13,497 bases of DNA, from contig JBNJEM010000143.1 of the NCBI GenBank assembly GCA_051745935.1, forward strand, positions 1 to 13,497, given 5' to 3'. Numbering within the stretch: position 1 is the first letter of the stretch; every line of letters starts with the position of its first letter. A program made the translations under genes and the position numbers. Positions 7,329 through 13,497 of this stretch are shown in pieces. This stretch comes from JBNJEM01 sp051745935. GTDB taxonomy: Bacteria > Planctomycetota > Planctomycetia > Pirellulales > Pirellulaceae. The notes below the pieces were generated by a model. That model saw only the letters and a list, made by a program, of their open reading frames with translations. It searched no databases and was not told the DNA's origin.

Positions 7329-9706
7329 GAATGCTCAATCGCAAGTTGGCGCGGGAGCTGTATCAATCCAAAGGGCTGCTGCTGGCGATTACTAGCATTG
7401 TGGCGATTGGCATGACGTGTTTCATTTCGATGCGCTCGGCGTATCACAATTTACGGCAGGCCAAAACACGCTATTACCGGCAATGTCGAATGGCTGATTT
7501 TTGGATTGATCTGAAGAAGGCCCCTCTGGTCGAGATCGCGGCATTGGAGGCGATTCCAGGCATTACCCAGCTCACGCCACGCATCCAGTTCGCCGCCACG
7601 GTTGATCTGGAACATGTCTCGAAACCGCTCAATTCGCTCGTCATTTCCTTGCCGGATCGGCGACAGCCCGTGGTCAACGACATCGTTCTCAAGCGAGGCG
7701 ACTATTTCACGCACCAGCGACGCAATGAAGTGATTGTGAATGCCGCCTTCGCGCGGCATCACAACATTCATCCCGGCAGCTGGATCCACTTGCTGCTGAA
7801 CAACCGGCGGCAGGAGCTGTTCGTGGTGGGGACGGCGATCAGCAGCGAGTTTACGTACTTGCTGGGCCCCGGTGCCTTGATTCCGGATCCCAGTAGTTTT
7901 GGGGTGTTTTATATCAAGAAGTCCCACGCGGAAGAGGTCTTTGATTTTAACGGCGCCGCCAATCAGATCGTCGGGCGAGTGGCCCCGCAACAGCATCACC
8001 GGTTGGAAACCATACTGGACACGGCCGAACAACAGCTTGATGCGTACGGGGTTTTCGGCACGACACCGCGCCGGCTTCAGATTTCGAATCAATTCCTGGA
8101 AGGTGAAATCGCGGGGCTTGGCGCCACCGCGGCCATTGTACCGGCGATTTTCCTCGTGGTAGCCGGTTTGGTGCTAAACGTGCTTATCACCCGTCTGGCG
8201 CGCCAGCAACGCACCGTGATCGGAACACTCAAAGCGCTCGGGTACACCGACTGGCACGTCTTTACTCACTTTCTCAAGTTCGGGCTCGGTGTTGGCATTG
8301 CGGGCGGAGCATTGGGGAGTGTTCTGGGATATCTGTCGGCGACCGGCATGACGGTGATGTACCGTCAGTTCTTTGAGTTTCCGGAATTGCAGAGCGGGGT
8401 TTACTGGTACACGCATGCGGTGGGGATGGTGGTCAGTCTGTTGTGCGCGATTCTGGGGAGCCTGCGTGGTGCCCGCGCGATGCTGCGACTTCAACCGGCG
8501 GCGGCGATGCGGCCGGAACTGCCTCGCGGGGGAAACAAGATCTGGATTGAGCAGTTCGGTCACTGGTGGTCTAGCTTGAGTTCGGCCTGGCGAATGACGC
8601 TGCGAGGTGTTTCCCGGCACCCGCTACGCACGCTGGCCGGCATGTTCGCGGCCGCGATGGGCGCGGGGCTGCTGTTGACTGGATTCATGTTCATGGAAAT
8701 ACAGAATTATCTGATCGATTTCCAGTTCCATGCGATTAACCGCAGCGATATTGACTTGGCCTTTGAAAGCGAACGGAGCGAAGCGGCATTGGACGAAGTA
8801 AAGCGTCTGCCCGGCGTGGATCACGCGGAGCCGGCGCTTAATGTGGCCTGCACGTTTCTGCGCGGCCCTTATCGTCGCAAGGCCGGCATTACCGGGCTCC
8901 TGGAAAACGCACGGCTGACCACCCCTCGCGACGCGCAAGGGCAAATCATCGCCATTGCGGAAAGCGGCATCGTGTTGACCGACCGCCTAGCGGATATTCT
9001 CCACGCCGACGCCGGCGATACGCTTACCATCATTCCCGTGAAGGGGGAACGGCGCCCCGTGGAAGTGCCGGTGACCGCCGTGGCGGAGAGCTATATTGGA
9101 TTGGCGGCCTACGCCGACATCCACTATCTCAGCCAACTTGTGAACGAGCACTTCACAATGACCGGCGCCCAACTACAAACCAATCACGGCAAGTCCGATC
9201 AGTTGGAACTCTACCACGAGCTGAAACAGATCCCCGCCATCCAATCCGTCACGGCCCGGCAAGACATGATTGATAATCTAGTGGACACGTTGGTCAAGAA
9301 TCAATACGTTTTCATTGTGATGTTCGTCCTGTTCTCCGGCGTGGTGTTTTTTGGAAGCATTGTCAACTCGTCGCTCGTTAGTCTGGCCGAACGCCAGCGG
9401 GAAGTGGCGACGTTTCGAGCGATGGGGTATGGGCCTTGGTGGGTGGGAGGCTTGTTCCTGCGGGAAAACCTCTTGGTCAATACCCTCGGCGCGCTACTCG
9501 GCCTGCCATTTGGCTACTTCCTGGTGCAACTGACTTCATTGGCTTATGAGCAGAATGACGTGATTCGATTGCCGGTGGTCAGCTCGCCTTGGGTCTGGAT
9601 TGGGACAATGGCCTTGGCGTTCGCGTTCACGCTGTGCGCTCATGCTGTCGTGCAGTGGCGGGTTCACCACATGGACTATCTGGAGGCGTTAAACGTCAAG
9701 GAATAA
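7325..9706 (+). CDS. Duplicated FtsX-type ABC transporter permease
   Basis: Inner-membrane permease of 793 residues and partner of the preceding ATPase. It appears to be two FtsX units fused in one chain. Each has an N-terminal membrane helix (about 17-36 and 436-456), a large periplasmic MacB-PCD-like domain (about 37-262 and 457-658) and three further helices (about 266-288, 317-340, 363-380; then 661-683, 707-735, 756-776), giving eight predicted helices. Both halves carry the cytoplasmic FtsX signature after the second helix: LARQQRTVIGTLKALGY (291-307) and LAERQREVATFRAMGY (687-702). A single chain may therefore supply both transmembrane halves, with the ATPase acting as a homodimer. FtsX-fold transporters usually move lipoproteins, lipids, peptides or signals by a mechanotransmission mechanism rather than a classic pore. 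The GTG start is supported by a strong ribosome-binding site. The next gene follows almost directly. Confidence 0.95.
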   Translation: MRMLNRKLARELYQSKGLLLAITSIVAIGMTCFISMRSAYHNLRQAKTRYYRQCRMADFWIDLKKAPLVEIAALEAIPGITQLTPRIQFAATVDLEHVSKPLNSLVISLPDRRQPVVNDIVLKRGDYFTHQRRNEVIVNAAFARHHNIHPGSWIHLLLNNRRQELFVVGTAISSEFTYLLGPGALIPDPSSFGVFYIKKSHAEEVFDFNGAANQIVGRVAPQQHHRLETILDTAEQQLDAYGVFGTTPRRLQISNQFLEGEIAGLGATAAIVPAIFLVVAGLVLNVLITRLARQQRTVIGTLKALGYTDWHVFTHFLKFGLGVGIAGGALGSVLGYLSATGMTVMYRQFFEFPELQSGVYWYTHAVGMVVSLLCAILGSLRGARAMLRLQPAAAMRPELPRGGNKIWIEQFGHWWSSLSSAWRMTLRGVSRHPLRTLAGMFAAAMGAGLLLTGFMFMEIQNYLIDFQFHAINRSDIDLAFESERSEAALDEVKRLPGVDHAEPALNVACTFLRGPYRRKAGITGLLENARLTTPRDAQGQIIAIAESGIVLTDRLADILHADAGDTLTIIPVKGERRPVEVPVTAVAESYIGLAAYADIHYLSQLVNEHFTMTGAQLQTNHGKSDQLELYHELKQIPAIQSVTARQDMIDNLVDTLVKNQYVFIVMFVLFSGVVFFGSIVNSSLVSLAERQREVATFRAMGYGPWWVGGLFLRENLLVNTLGALLGLPFGYFLVQLTSLAYEQNDVIRLPVVSSPWVWIGTMALAFAFTLCAHAVVQWRVHHMDYLEALNVKE

Positions 9707-9754
9707 ATGCGCACCTTGAACAACGGCGCGCGTTGCATTTCCTGGGAGATGAAA

Positions 9755-11125
9755 ATGAAACGATGGGGGATTGCGATAGCCCTGGTCGCGGTGGTCGCCC
9801 TGACAGTGGTCGGGACAGTGGTCTTGAATTCAGGGATCTCCGTCCAGGTCGCCACGGCACAACGCGGCAAAATTCGCGAATACATCGATGAACGCGGAAA
9901 CACTCGCGTGAGACGCGTTTATGAAATCTCCATGCCACAGTCCGGCCGAATCGAGGAAATCGCGCTGGAGGAAGGAGATCGCGTTGAAACAGATCAAGTC
10001 GTGGCTCGAATTGTCGCCAAAGACTTGGACACGGCCGTTGACGAGGCGGAAGCCGTGGTTGAACGATTGGAGGCGGCAATTGTCGAAAACAATGACGTGG
10101 CGGTGGAAGAAAGTCTCAGAATTCAGGCCACCAAGTTCGTGGAGTCAATGGCGAAAACCGTCGAGGCCGCGGAGAAGCAAAAGGAATTGAGTGAAAAACG
10201 GGCCACCTACGCGGAAAGACAATTGGGGCGGGCACAACAGCTTCACGACTCAAATGCCCAAGCCAGAGCCATCGCCGAGGAAGAACTCGAGAACACCGAG
10301 TTGCATTATTGGGAAGGACAACTCGGCTTTCGCCAGGATTCACTGACCTTCGAGGCCATGAAGTCCATCCAAGCCGCCACCGCCCTGCTTCCCAAAATGG
10401 TATCGGACTATATCGCGCGCAAACAACTGTCTCAAGCCGTGCTGGAAAAGCAAAAAGCCGAAGCTCAAGCCAGACTGAGGCAGATGGCAATCCAGCGCGA
10501 ACGCGGAACCATGCGCAGTCCGATCGACGGCGTGGTGCTCGAACGACTGATCGACGACGAGCAATATCTACCAGCCGGCACGAAACTGATTACCCTCGGG
10601 CAACTGAAAACACTGGAAGTCGAAACGGACGTCTTGAGTCAGGATGTCGTGCGCGTCGGCGAGGGAGACATGGCGGAAGTATATGGTCCGGCGGTCGGCG
10701 GCGGATTGGGAGAAGGCGTGTTGGGAACCGTCGAAAAAGTCTATCCAGCCGGATTCATGAAAGTGAGTTCCCTGGGCGTTGAACAACAACGGGTCAAGGT
10801 GATTGTCCGATTCTCGCCGGAGGTGATCCAACGCTTGCGCGACATGGGAGTCGGGGTTGAGTACCGCGTGCGCATTCGCATCTTCACGAGGGAAAAGAGC
10901 AACGCGCTGCTGGTCCCTCGCTCCGCGCTCTTCCGCGGCCCCGACGGCGGGTGGCAAGTCTTTGCCGCCAAGTCCCGGCGCGCTCGCTTGCGCGGCGTGA
11001 CCGTTGGCCTACTAAACGATTCGCAGGCGGAGATCATCGATGGGTTGAAACGGCACGAGCAAGTTATCCTTGCCCCGGAAACCAGTCTCGTGAACGGCTC
11101 GAGAATCAAGCCGGTGGAACCGTAA
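9755..11125 (+). CDS. HlyD/MacA-type membrane-fusion (periplasmic adaptor) protein
   Basis: Periplasmic adaptor of 456 residues anchored by one N-terminal helix (about 5-24). The halves of a lipoyl domain are visible at 58-90 (ISMPQSGRIEEIALEEGDRV) and 254-282 (RSPIDGVV...PAGTKLITLG), separated by a long alpha-helical hairpin rich in Glu, Lys and Ala (about 92-250). Beta-barrel and membrane-proximal regions follow (about 285-456), including LLVPRSALF (385-393). This is the standard fold of adaptors that join an inner-membrane transporter to an outer-membrane channel. Placement after the ATPase and FtsX permease gives a MacAB- or DevBCA-like set. No TolC-type gene is in the window. I chose the ATG at 9755 because GGAG (9745-9748) sits 6 nt upstream. 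ATG 9707, directly after the permease stop with AAGGA 4 nt upstream, would add 16 residues and is the main alternative; 9749 is also possible. Confidence 0.92.
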   Translation: MKRWGIAIALVAVVALTVVGTVVLNSGISVQVATAQRGKIREYIDERGNTRVRRVYEISMPQSGRIEEIALEEGDRVETDQVVARIVAKDLDTAVDEAEAVVERLEAAIVENNDVAVEESLRIQATKFVESMAKTVEAAEKQKELSEKRATYAERQLGRAQQLHDSNAQARAIAEEELENTELHYWEGQLGFRQDSLTFEAMKSIQAATALLPKMVSDYIARKQLSQAVLEKQKAEAQARLRQMAIQRERGTMRSPIDGVVLERLIDDEQYLPAGTKLITLGQLKTLEVETDVLSQDVVRVGEGDMAEVYGPAVGGGLGEGVLGTVEKVYPAGFMKVSSLGVEQQRVKVIVRFSPEVIQRLRDMGVGVEYRVRIRIFTREKSNALLVPRSALFRGPDGGWQVFAAKSRRARLRGVTVGLLNDSQAEIIDGLKRHEQVILAPETSLVNGSRIKPVEP

Positions 11126-11163
11126 GAAGCCACAACACAGCCACGCAGGTCTCCTTTCCCCCA

Positions 11164-11204
11164 GGGACTTTTGGGAGCGGGAACCACGTTTTGTTACAGG
11201 CTGT
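11164..11204 (+). repeat. Dispersed repeat, copy C
   Basis: This 41-bp core starts GGGACTTTTGGGAGCGGG and ends TTTTGTTACAGGCTGT, and is preceded by CTTTCCC. It lies 38 bp after the stop of the fusion-protein gene, in the same orientation as copies A and B. It serves as the reference for the hand alignments given for the other copies. Confidence 0.8.
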
Positions 11205-11297
11205 GAGAAGCCATAATCGTTCACGGGCAAGAGACTGGTATCCGCGGCCGTTCGCACGCCCGTGGCACATCTTGAAGGAAGACTTGTCACGGTGCAA

Positions 11298-11411
11298 ATG
11301 CCACGGGCTTGTCCCGTGGTCCGTTACGTTCCACGCTACCGACGGCGAGGAGTGTTGTGTCCGAGGTTTGTAGCGGCGAGCGTGAAGCACCACGGGACAA
11401 GCCCGTGGCAT
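11298..11411. repeat. REPIN-like inverted pair of REP palindromes
   Basis: A 23-bp sequence at 11298-11320 recurs as its exact reverse complement at 11389-11411, 68 bp away. Each unit is itself a palindrome: CCACGGG, a 5-nt loop, CCCGTGG (11301-11319 and 11390-11408), with a trailing ATG/CAT that marks orientation. The similarity extends inward imperfectly (TTCCACGCT near 11329-11337 against CTTCACGCT on the other strand near 11379-11387). Two REP units in inverted orientation with a short spacer is the definition of a REPIN, usually mobilised in trans by a RAYT (TnpA-REP) transposase. No RAYT gene is present here. Confidence 0.8.
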
Positions 11412-11491
11412 CCATGCGGACTCCTGTTTCCAGGCCGTGTATCGACGCCCCTGAAGGGCTACCGAGTTGTTTGTTTTGCCATGACAAGGCA

Positions 11492-13051
11492 CTATGGGGT
11501 TTTCTCGCCCTCTTTCGCGTCTTTTTTCTCGGGCCGCCACGGACCGGGATGGTCGAATAGTTTACTCATGATCAAGCCGGTTTTCGACGTTCCCCCCTGC
11601 CACAAATCCCATTTTGGATCCGCGATCCGCTTGAAATAAGCATGGAGTTTCCGGGCCAGGCTCGCCTGGATGTCGGCGTGGGCTGGCTTGTCAATCAAAT
11701 TGTCCAATTCCTTCGGATCTTCCCTCAAATCGTACAATTCGTTGGGCTCCTGGCGGAAGCGTTCGATGTATTTCCACCGGTCGGTTCGGATGGCCCGTAC
11801 GTTTTCGAATTCATAATAGACCGTGTTGTCCCACTTCTCCATCGCTTGGCCGCGCAGCACCGGAGCGAAGCTCCGACCGGGCGAGGCGGGCTGCGAGGTG
11901 TTCTTCCAGGAAAGCCCGAGGTAGTCGAGCATGCTGGGGAGGAAGTCCACGTTGCTGACCAGAAGATCGCTGCGCTTCCCATCCGGCACTCGGCCGGGAT
12001 GCTGGACAATCAGCGGCACGTGCATCGTCCAGTCAAACGCGGTCAAGGGCCGGGTATGATCCCCCATTCCCCAGAACCCGCTATGGCCCCCCGCCAGCCC
12101 TTGATCGGCCGTAAAGACCACCAACGTGTTCTCCTCCAGCTTCAGTCGTTGGAGAGTGGCCATGATGCGTCCCACCCCGTCGTCCACGCCACTCACTTCC
12201 GCGGCATACTTTCGCATCACTTCCACGTCCCCCACCCACTCCCCATAATGATGATTCCAGGGATGTGCTGGCGGGCGGGGAAAAGAAGGAAGCATGGCGC
12301 TGGCGTAAGTCTTCTCGTGCCGATTCCGAATCGCCTCGCGCATGGCACCGCCCAGTCCATAGGGTCCATTGTAGGCCAAGAATAGGAAAAACGGCCGATC
12401 TTGATTCGCCTCGATGAATTCAATACCACGATCCGTCCAGTATTCCGTTAGGTAAGTCGGTTCCACGTGGATCCGAGCATCTTCAATCACCCGCTGATCG
12501 TAGAATCCCCGGCTGTGCCCGTGCGGCTTGGTGACCCAGAAGCTGAACCCTTCCTGCGGGTGCAGGTTGTCTCCCAGGTGCCATTTACCGGAAAGCCCGC
12601 AGACGTAGCCGGCCTCGGCTAGTAGCGACGGCAGCGTGTCGAACTCCTCCAGCGTATTGTACGCCCGAGGACCAATTTGCGCGCCTTTAGCGCCCAGGTA
12701 ACGGTGAACGCCATGCTGGCAGGGCATCAGGCCCGTCAAAAAACTGGCCCGCGTGGGGGAACAGACGGCGTTGTTCGAGAAGCATCGTTCAAACAACGTT
12801 CCGTTCGCCGCCAGCTCGTCAATGTTCGGGGTCCTGATGTCCGGATTTCCATAGCAACCGAGCGACCACGGGCCGTGATTGTCAGTCATGATCAACACAA
12901 CATTCGGCCTCTCCGTTCGCGCGCCCGCAACGCCATATCCCAAAAGAAAGACAATCACCATATGGACAAAGACCCACGTCAGCCCCCCTCTCCCCCTCGG
13001 CAAGCTTCTGAACCGAACCGGATACTCGCGAACAAATGAGCGCATGTCCAT
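11492..13051 (-). CDS. Secreted Cys-type sulfatase
   Basis: Exported sulfatase of 519 residues that would hydrolyse sulfate esters, probably on polysaccharides; the substrate is unknown. A hydrophobic segment at 24-44 ends with AGA (42-44), a likely signal-peptidase I site. The sulfatase fold starts at RPNVVLIMTDNHG (48-60). The nucleophile motif CSPTRASFLTG (97-107) carries C97, expected to become formylglycine, and R101. GKWHLG (155-160) and FTADQG (313-318) are the other signatures. The usual metal-binding Asp-Asp pair reads D57-N58, and the second pair D316-Q317; Gln at the latter site is known in human steroid sulfatase, while Asn at the former is unusual. The start at 13051 is fixed by GAGGA 6 nt upstream (13058-13062) and by the signal peptide, although the frame is open to 13252. 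The C-terminal tail (about 489-519) is Lys/Glu-rich and probably flexible. Activation would need a formylglycine-generating or anaerobic maturase enzyme encoded elsewhere. Confidence 0.95.
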   Translation of the reverse strand: MDMRSFVREYPVRFRSLPRGRGGLTWVFVHMVIVFLLGYGVAGARTERPNVVLIMTDNHGPWSLGCYGNPDIRTPNIDELAANGTLFERCFSNNAVCSPTRASFLTGLMPCQHGVHRYLGAKGAQIGPRAYNTLEEFDTLPSLLAEAGYVCGLSGKWHLGDNLHPQEGFSFWVTKPHGHSRGFYDQRVIEDARIHVEPTYLTEYWTDRGIEFIEANQDRPFFLFLAYNGPYGLGGAMREAIRNRHEKTYASAMLPSFPRPPAHPWNHHYGEWVGDVEVMRKYAAEVSGVDDGVGRIMATLQRLKLEENTLVVFTADQGLAGGHSGFWGMGDHTRPLTAFDWTMHVPLIVQHPGRVPDGKRSDLLVSNVDFLPSMLDYLGLSWKNTSQPASPGRSFAPVLRGQAMEKWDNTVYYEFENVRAIRTDRWKYIERFRQEPNELYDLREDPKELDNLIDKPAHADIQASLARKLHAYFKRIADPKWDLWQGGTSKTGLIMSKLFDHPGPWRPEKKDAKEGEKTP

Positions 13052-13073
13052 GACGAATCCTCGTGTCGTGTCG

Positions 13074-13206
13074 TGTAATTGGATGCAACTGTATTTCAGG
13101 CGGTTGGATTTCTCCGGGTGGAAAGCTGCCCGACGCAAGCCGTCCTCCCGTTGGTCGGACTCGCGGCGGAGAAAGTCATCCGCGACCGGTATAATTGGAT
13201 GCGACA
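13074..13206 (-). promoter_or_regulatory. Pair of 17-bp direct repeats upstream of the sulfatase
   Basis: On the plus strand both copies contain TAATTGGATGC (13076-13086 and 13192-13202), and the match extends to about 17 bp with two mismatches. The copies are 116 bp apart; the nearer one lies about 23-40 bp upstream of the sulfatase ATG. This could be a paired regulator-binding site or a small local duplication. Confidence 0.4.
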
Positions 13207-13261
13207 ATCGCCCTTCACCTACTCCACGGGCGGACATAATCCACCCGTTCATGCCGGAAAT

Positions 13262-13347
13262 TTCTTACCGCGCGTAACAAAACCGAGCTCTCGCTTCCAA
13301 AACCCGGGATTATGGGAAAGCCTTACTTCAGTTCGCTAAAAAGTTAC
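13262..13347 (-). repeat. Dispersed repeat, composite copy D, with right copy of the 33-bp block
   Basis: Read on the minus strand, 13347-13315 is the 33-bp block shared with 5963-5995. After a short junction comes a core (13305-13262) starting GGGTTTTGGAAGCG and containing TTTTGTTAC, matching copy C at about 30 of 39 positions after a 2-nt gap. This copy therefore links the two repeat types into one element of about 85 bp. Short inverted GTAAC/GTTAC sequences (13274-13278 and 13343-13347) bracket most of it, but at 5 bp they may be chance. Confidence 0.65.
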
Positions 13348-13402
13348 ATCGTTTGGGCTTTCCCTCTAATCATTTCAAGCATAACAGACATCCCGACTGA
13401 AT

Positions 13403-13495
13403 TCACGCAAGTCGTTCCACATACCGAGCCCCCAGCGTCTTTAGCCGCCCCCGCACCTTGGTGGGGTTAACGGGAAAAACCTCGGCGGCACAATC
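13403..13495 (-). CDS. Possible C-terminal fragment of a gene entering from the right edge
   Basis: A minus-strand frame is open from the window edge (first full codon at 13495) for 30 codons to a TGA at 13403-13405. It ends with VRGRLKTLGARYVERLA, a plausible basic amphipathic C-terminus. The other two minus-strand frames stop within 19 codons. No family is recognised and the length is too short for certainty. If real, its stop lies about 350 bp upstream of the sulfatase start on the same strand. Confidence 0.4.
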   Translation of the reverse strand, partial: DCAAEVFPVNPTKVRGRLKTLGARYVERLA

Positions 13496-13497
13496 CG

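Larger units (their letters stand above)
11126..11491. other. Convergent intergenic region rich in palindromes
   Basis: This spacer separates the ends of the plus-strand ABC operon and the minus-strand sulfatase gene. It holds dispersed-repeat copy C, an imperfect palindrome (CACGGGC at 11222-11228 with GCCCGTG at 11258-11264) and a REPIN-like pair (11298-11411). No protein gene is evident. The inverted pair could stop transcription from both sides, but no T-run typical of intrinsic termination follows it. Confidence 0.65.
13052..13402. other. Upstream region of the sulfatase gene
   Basis: Apart from repeats, no gene is seen. It contains TCGTG three times in tandem (13061-13075) beside the sulfatase ribosome-binding site, a 17-bp motif repeated at 13074-13090 and 13190-13206, and dispersed-repeat copy D with its 33-bp partner (13262-13347). 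No minus-strand -10/-35 pair with correct spacing stands out. Confidence 0.6.

Noticed and set aside
7451..8092. 213-codon open frame on the minus strand
   Set aside because: Antisense to the FtsX permease; no recognisable protein features.
11298..11411. Intrinsic bidirectional terminator
   Set aside because: The hairpins are strong, but no T-run follows on either strand; a repeat explanation fits the inverted palindromic pair better, and a termination role is only possible.
13190..13195. TATAAT on the plus strand as a promoter
   Set aside because: No -35 hexamer at 15-19 bp upstream and no plus-strand gene downstream; it is part of the repeated 17-bp motif.
13052..13252. In-frame 67-residue N-terminal extension of the sulfatase
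   Set aside because: It includes tandem and direct repeats and would place the signal sequence internally; ATG 13051 has GAGGA at ideal spacing.
1..13497. CRISPR array, tRNA/rRNA genes, insertion sequence or prophage genes
   Set aside because: No regularly spaced identical repeats, no cloverleaf or rRNA-like stretches and no transposase, integrase or phage proteins were recognised in any frame.

Overview
The window looks like a chromosomal segment of a planctomycete. The clearest evidence is the large secreted protein at 1657-5523. It combines a beta-propeller, a HEAT-repeat-like region and a C-terminal c-type cytochrome domain with a CxxCH motif, an architecture typical of Planctomycetes/PVC bacteria. 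A secreted sulfatase, a Hanks-type Ser/Thr kinase and repeat-rich spacers fit the same group. The genus cannot be fixed from sequence alone.

Layout, left to right. 1-446 is non-coding and holds two palindromes and one copy of a dispersed repeat. 447-1373 (minus) encodes a soluble Ser/Thr protein kinase. 1374-1656 is a spacer with a REP-like palindrome and an 11-bp tandem duplication. 1657-5523 (minus) encodes the 1288-residue propeller/HEAT/cytochrome protein. 5524-6593 is a divergent intergenic region of about 1.1 kb with two repeat copies, a GC-rich structured patch and a good sigma-70-type promoter (TTGTCG-17-TATAAT). 6594-11125 (plus) is a tight three-gene operon: ABC ATPase, duplicated FtsX-type permease and HlyD/MacA-type membrane-fusion protein. 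11126-11491 lies between convergent genes and holds another repeat copy and a REPIN-like inverted pair of palindromes. 11492-13051 (minus) is a secreted Cys-type sulfatase. 13052-13402 is its upstream region with repeats. 13403-13495 (minus) is probably the C-terminal end of a gene that continues beyond the window.

How the genes may work together. The three-gene operon is a self-consistent MacAB/LolCDE-like exporter or lipid/envelope transporter, energised by ATP and spanning the periplasm through the fusion protein; no outer-membrane factor is present. The sulfatase and the cytochrome-propeller protein are both exported. They fit the planctomycete lifestyle of degrading sulfated or complex polysaccharides, but no shared pathway is shown here. 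The kinase is isolated.

The least ordinary feature is non-coding. A dispersed repeat with a core of about 40 bp occurs in at least four copies (417-457, 6209-6249, 11164-11204, and 13262-13305 inverted). A 33-bp block adjoining the fourth copy recurs with one mismatch at 5963-5995, upstream of the other exported-protein gene. Several REP-like palindromes accompany it. I see no CRISPR array, tRNA, rRNA, transposase or phage gene, and no clear new multi-gene system.
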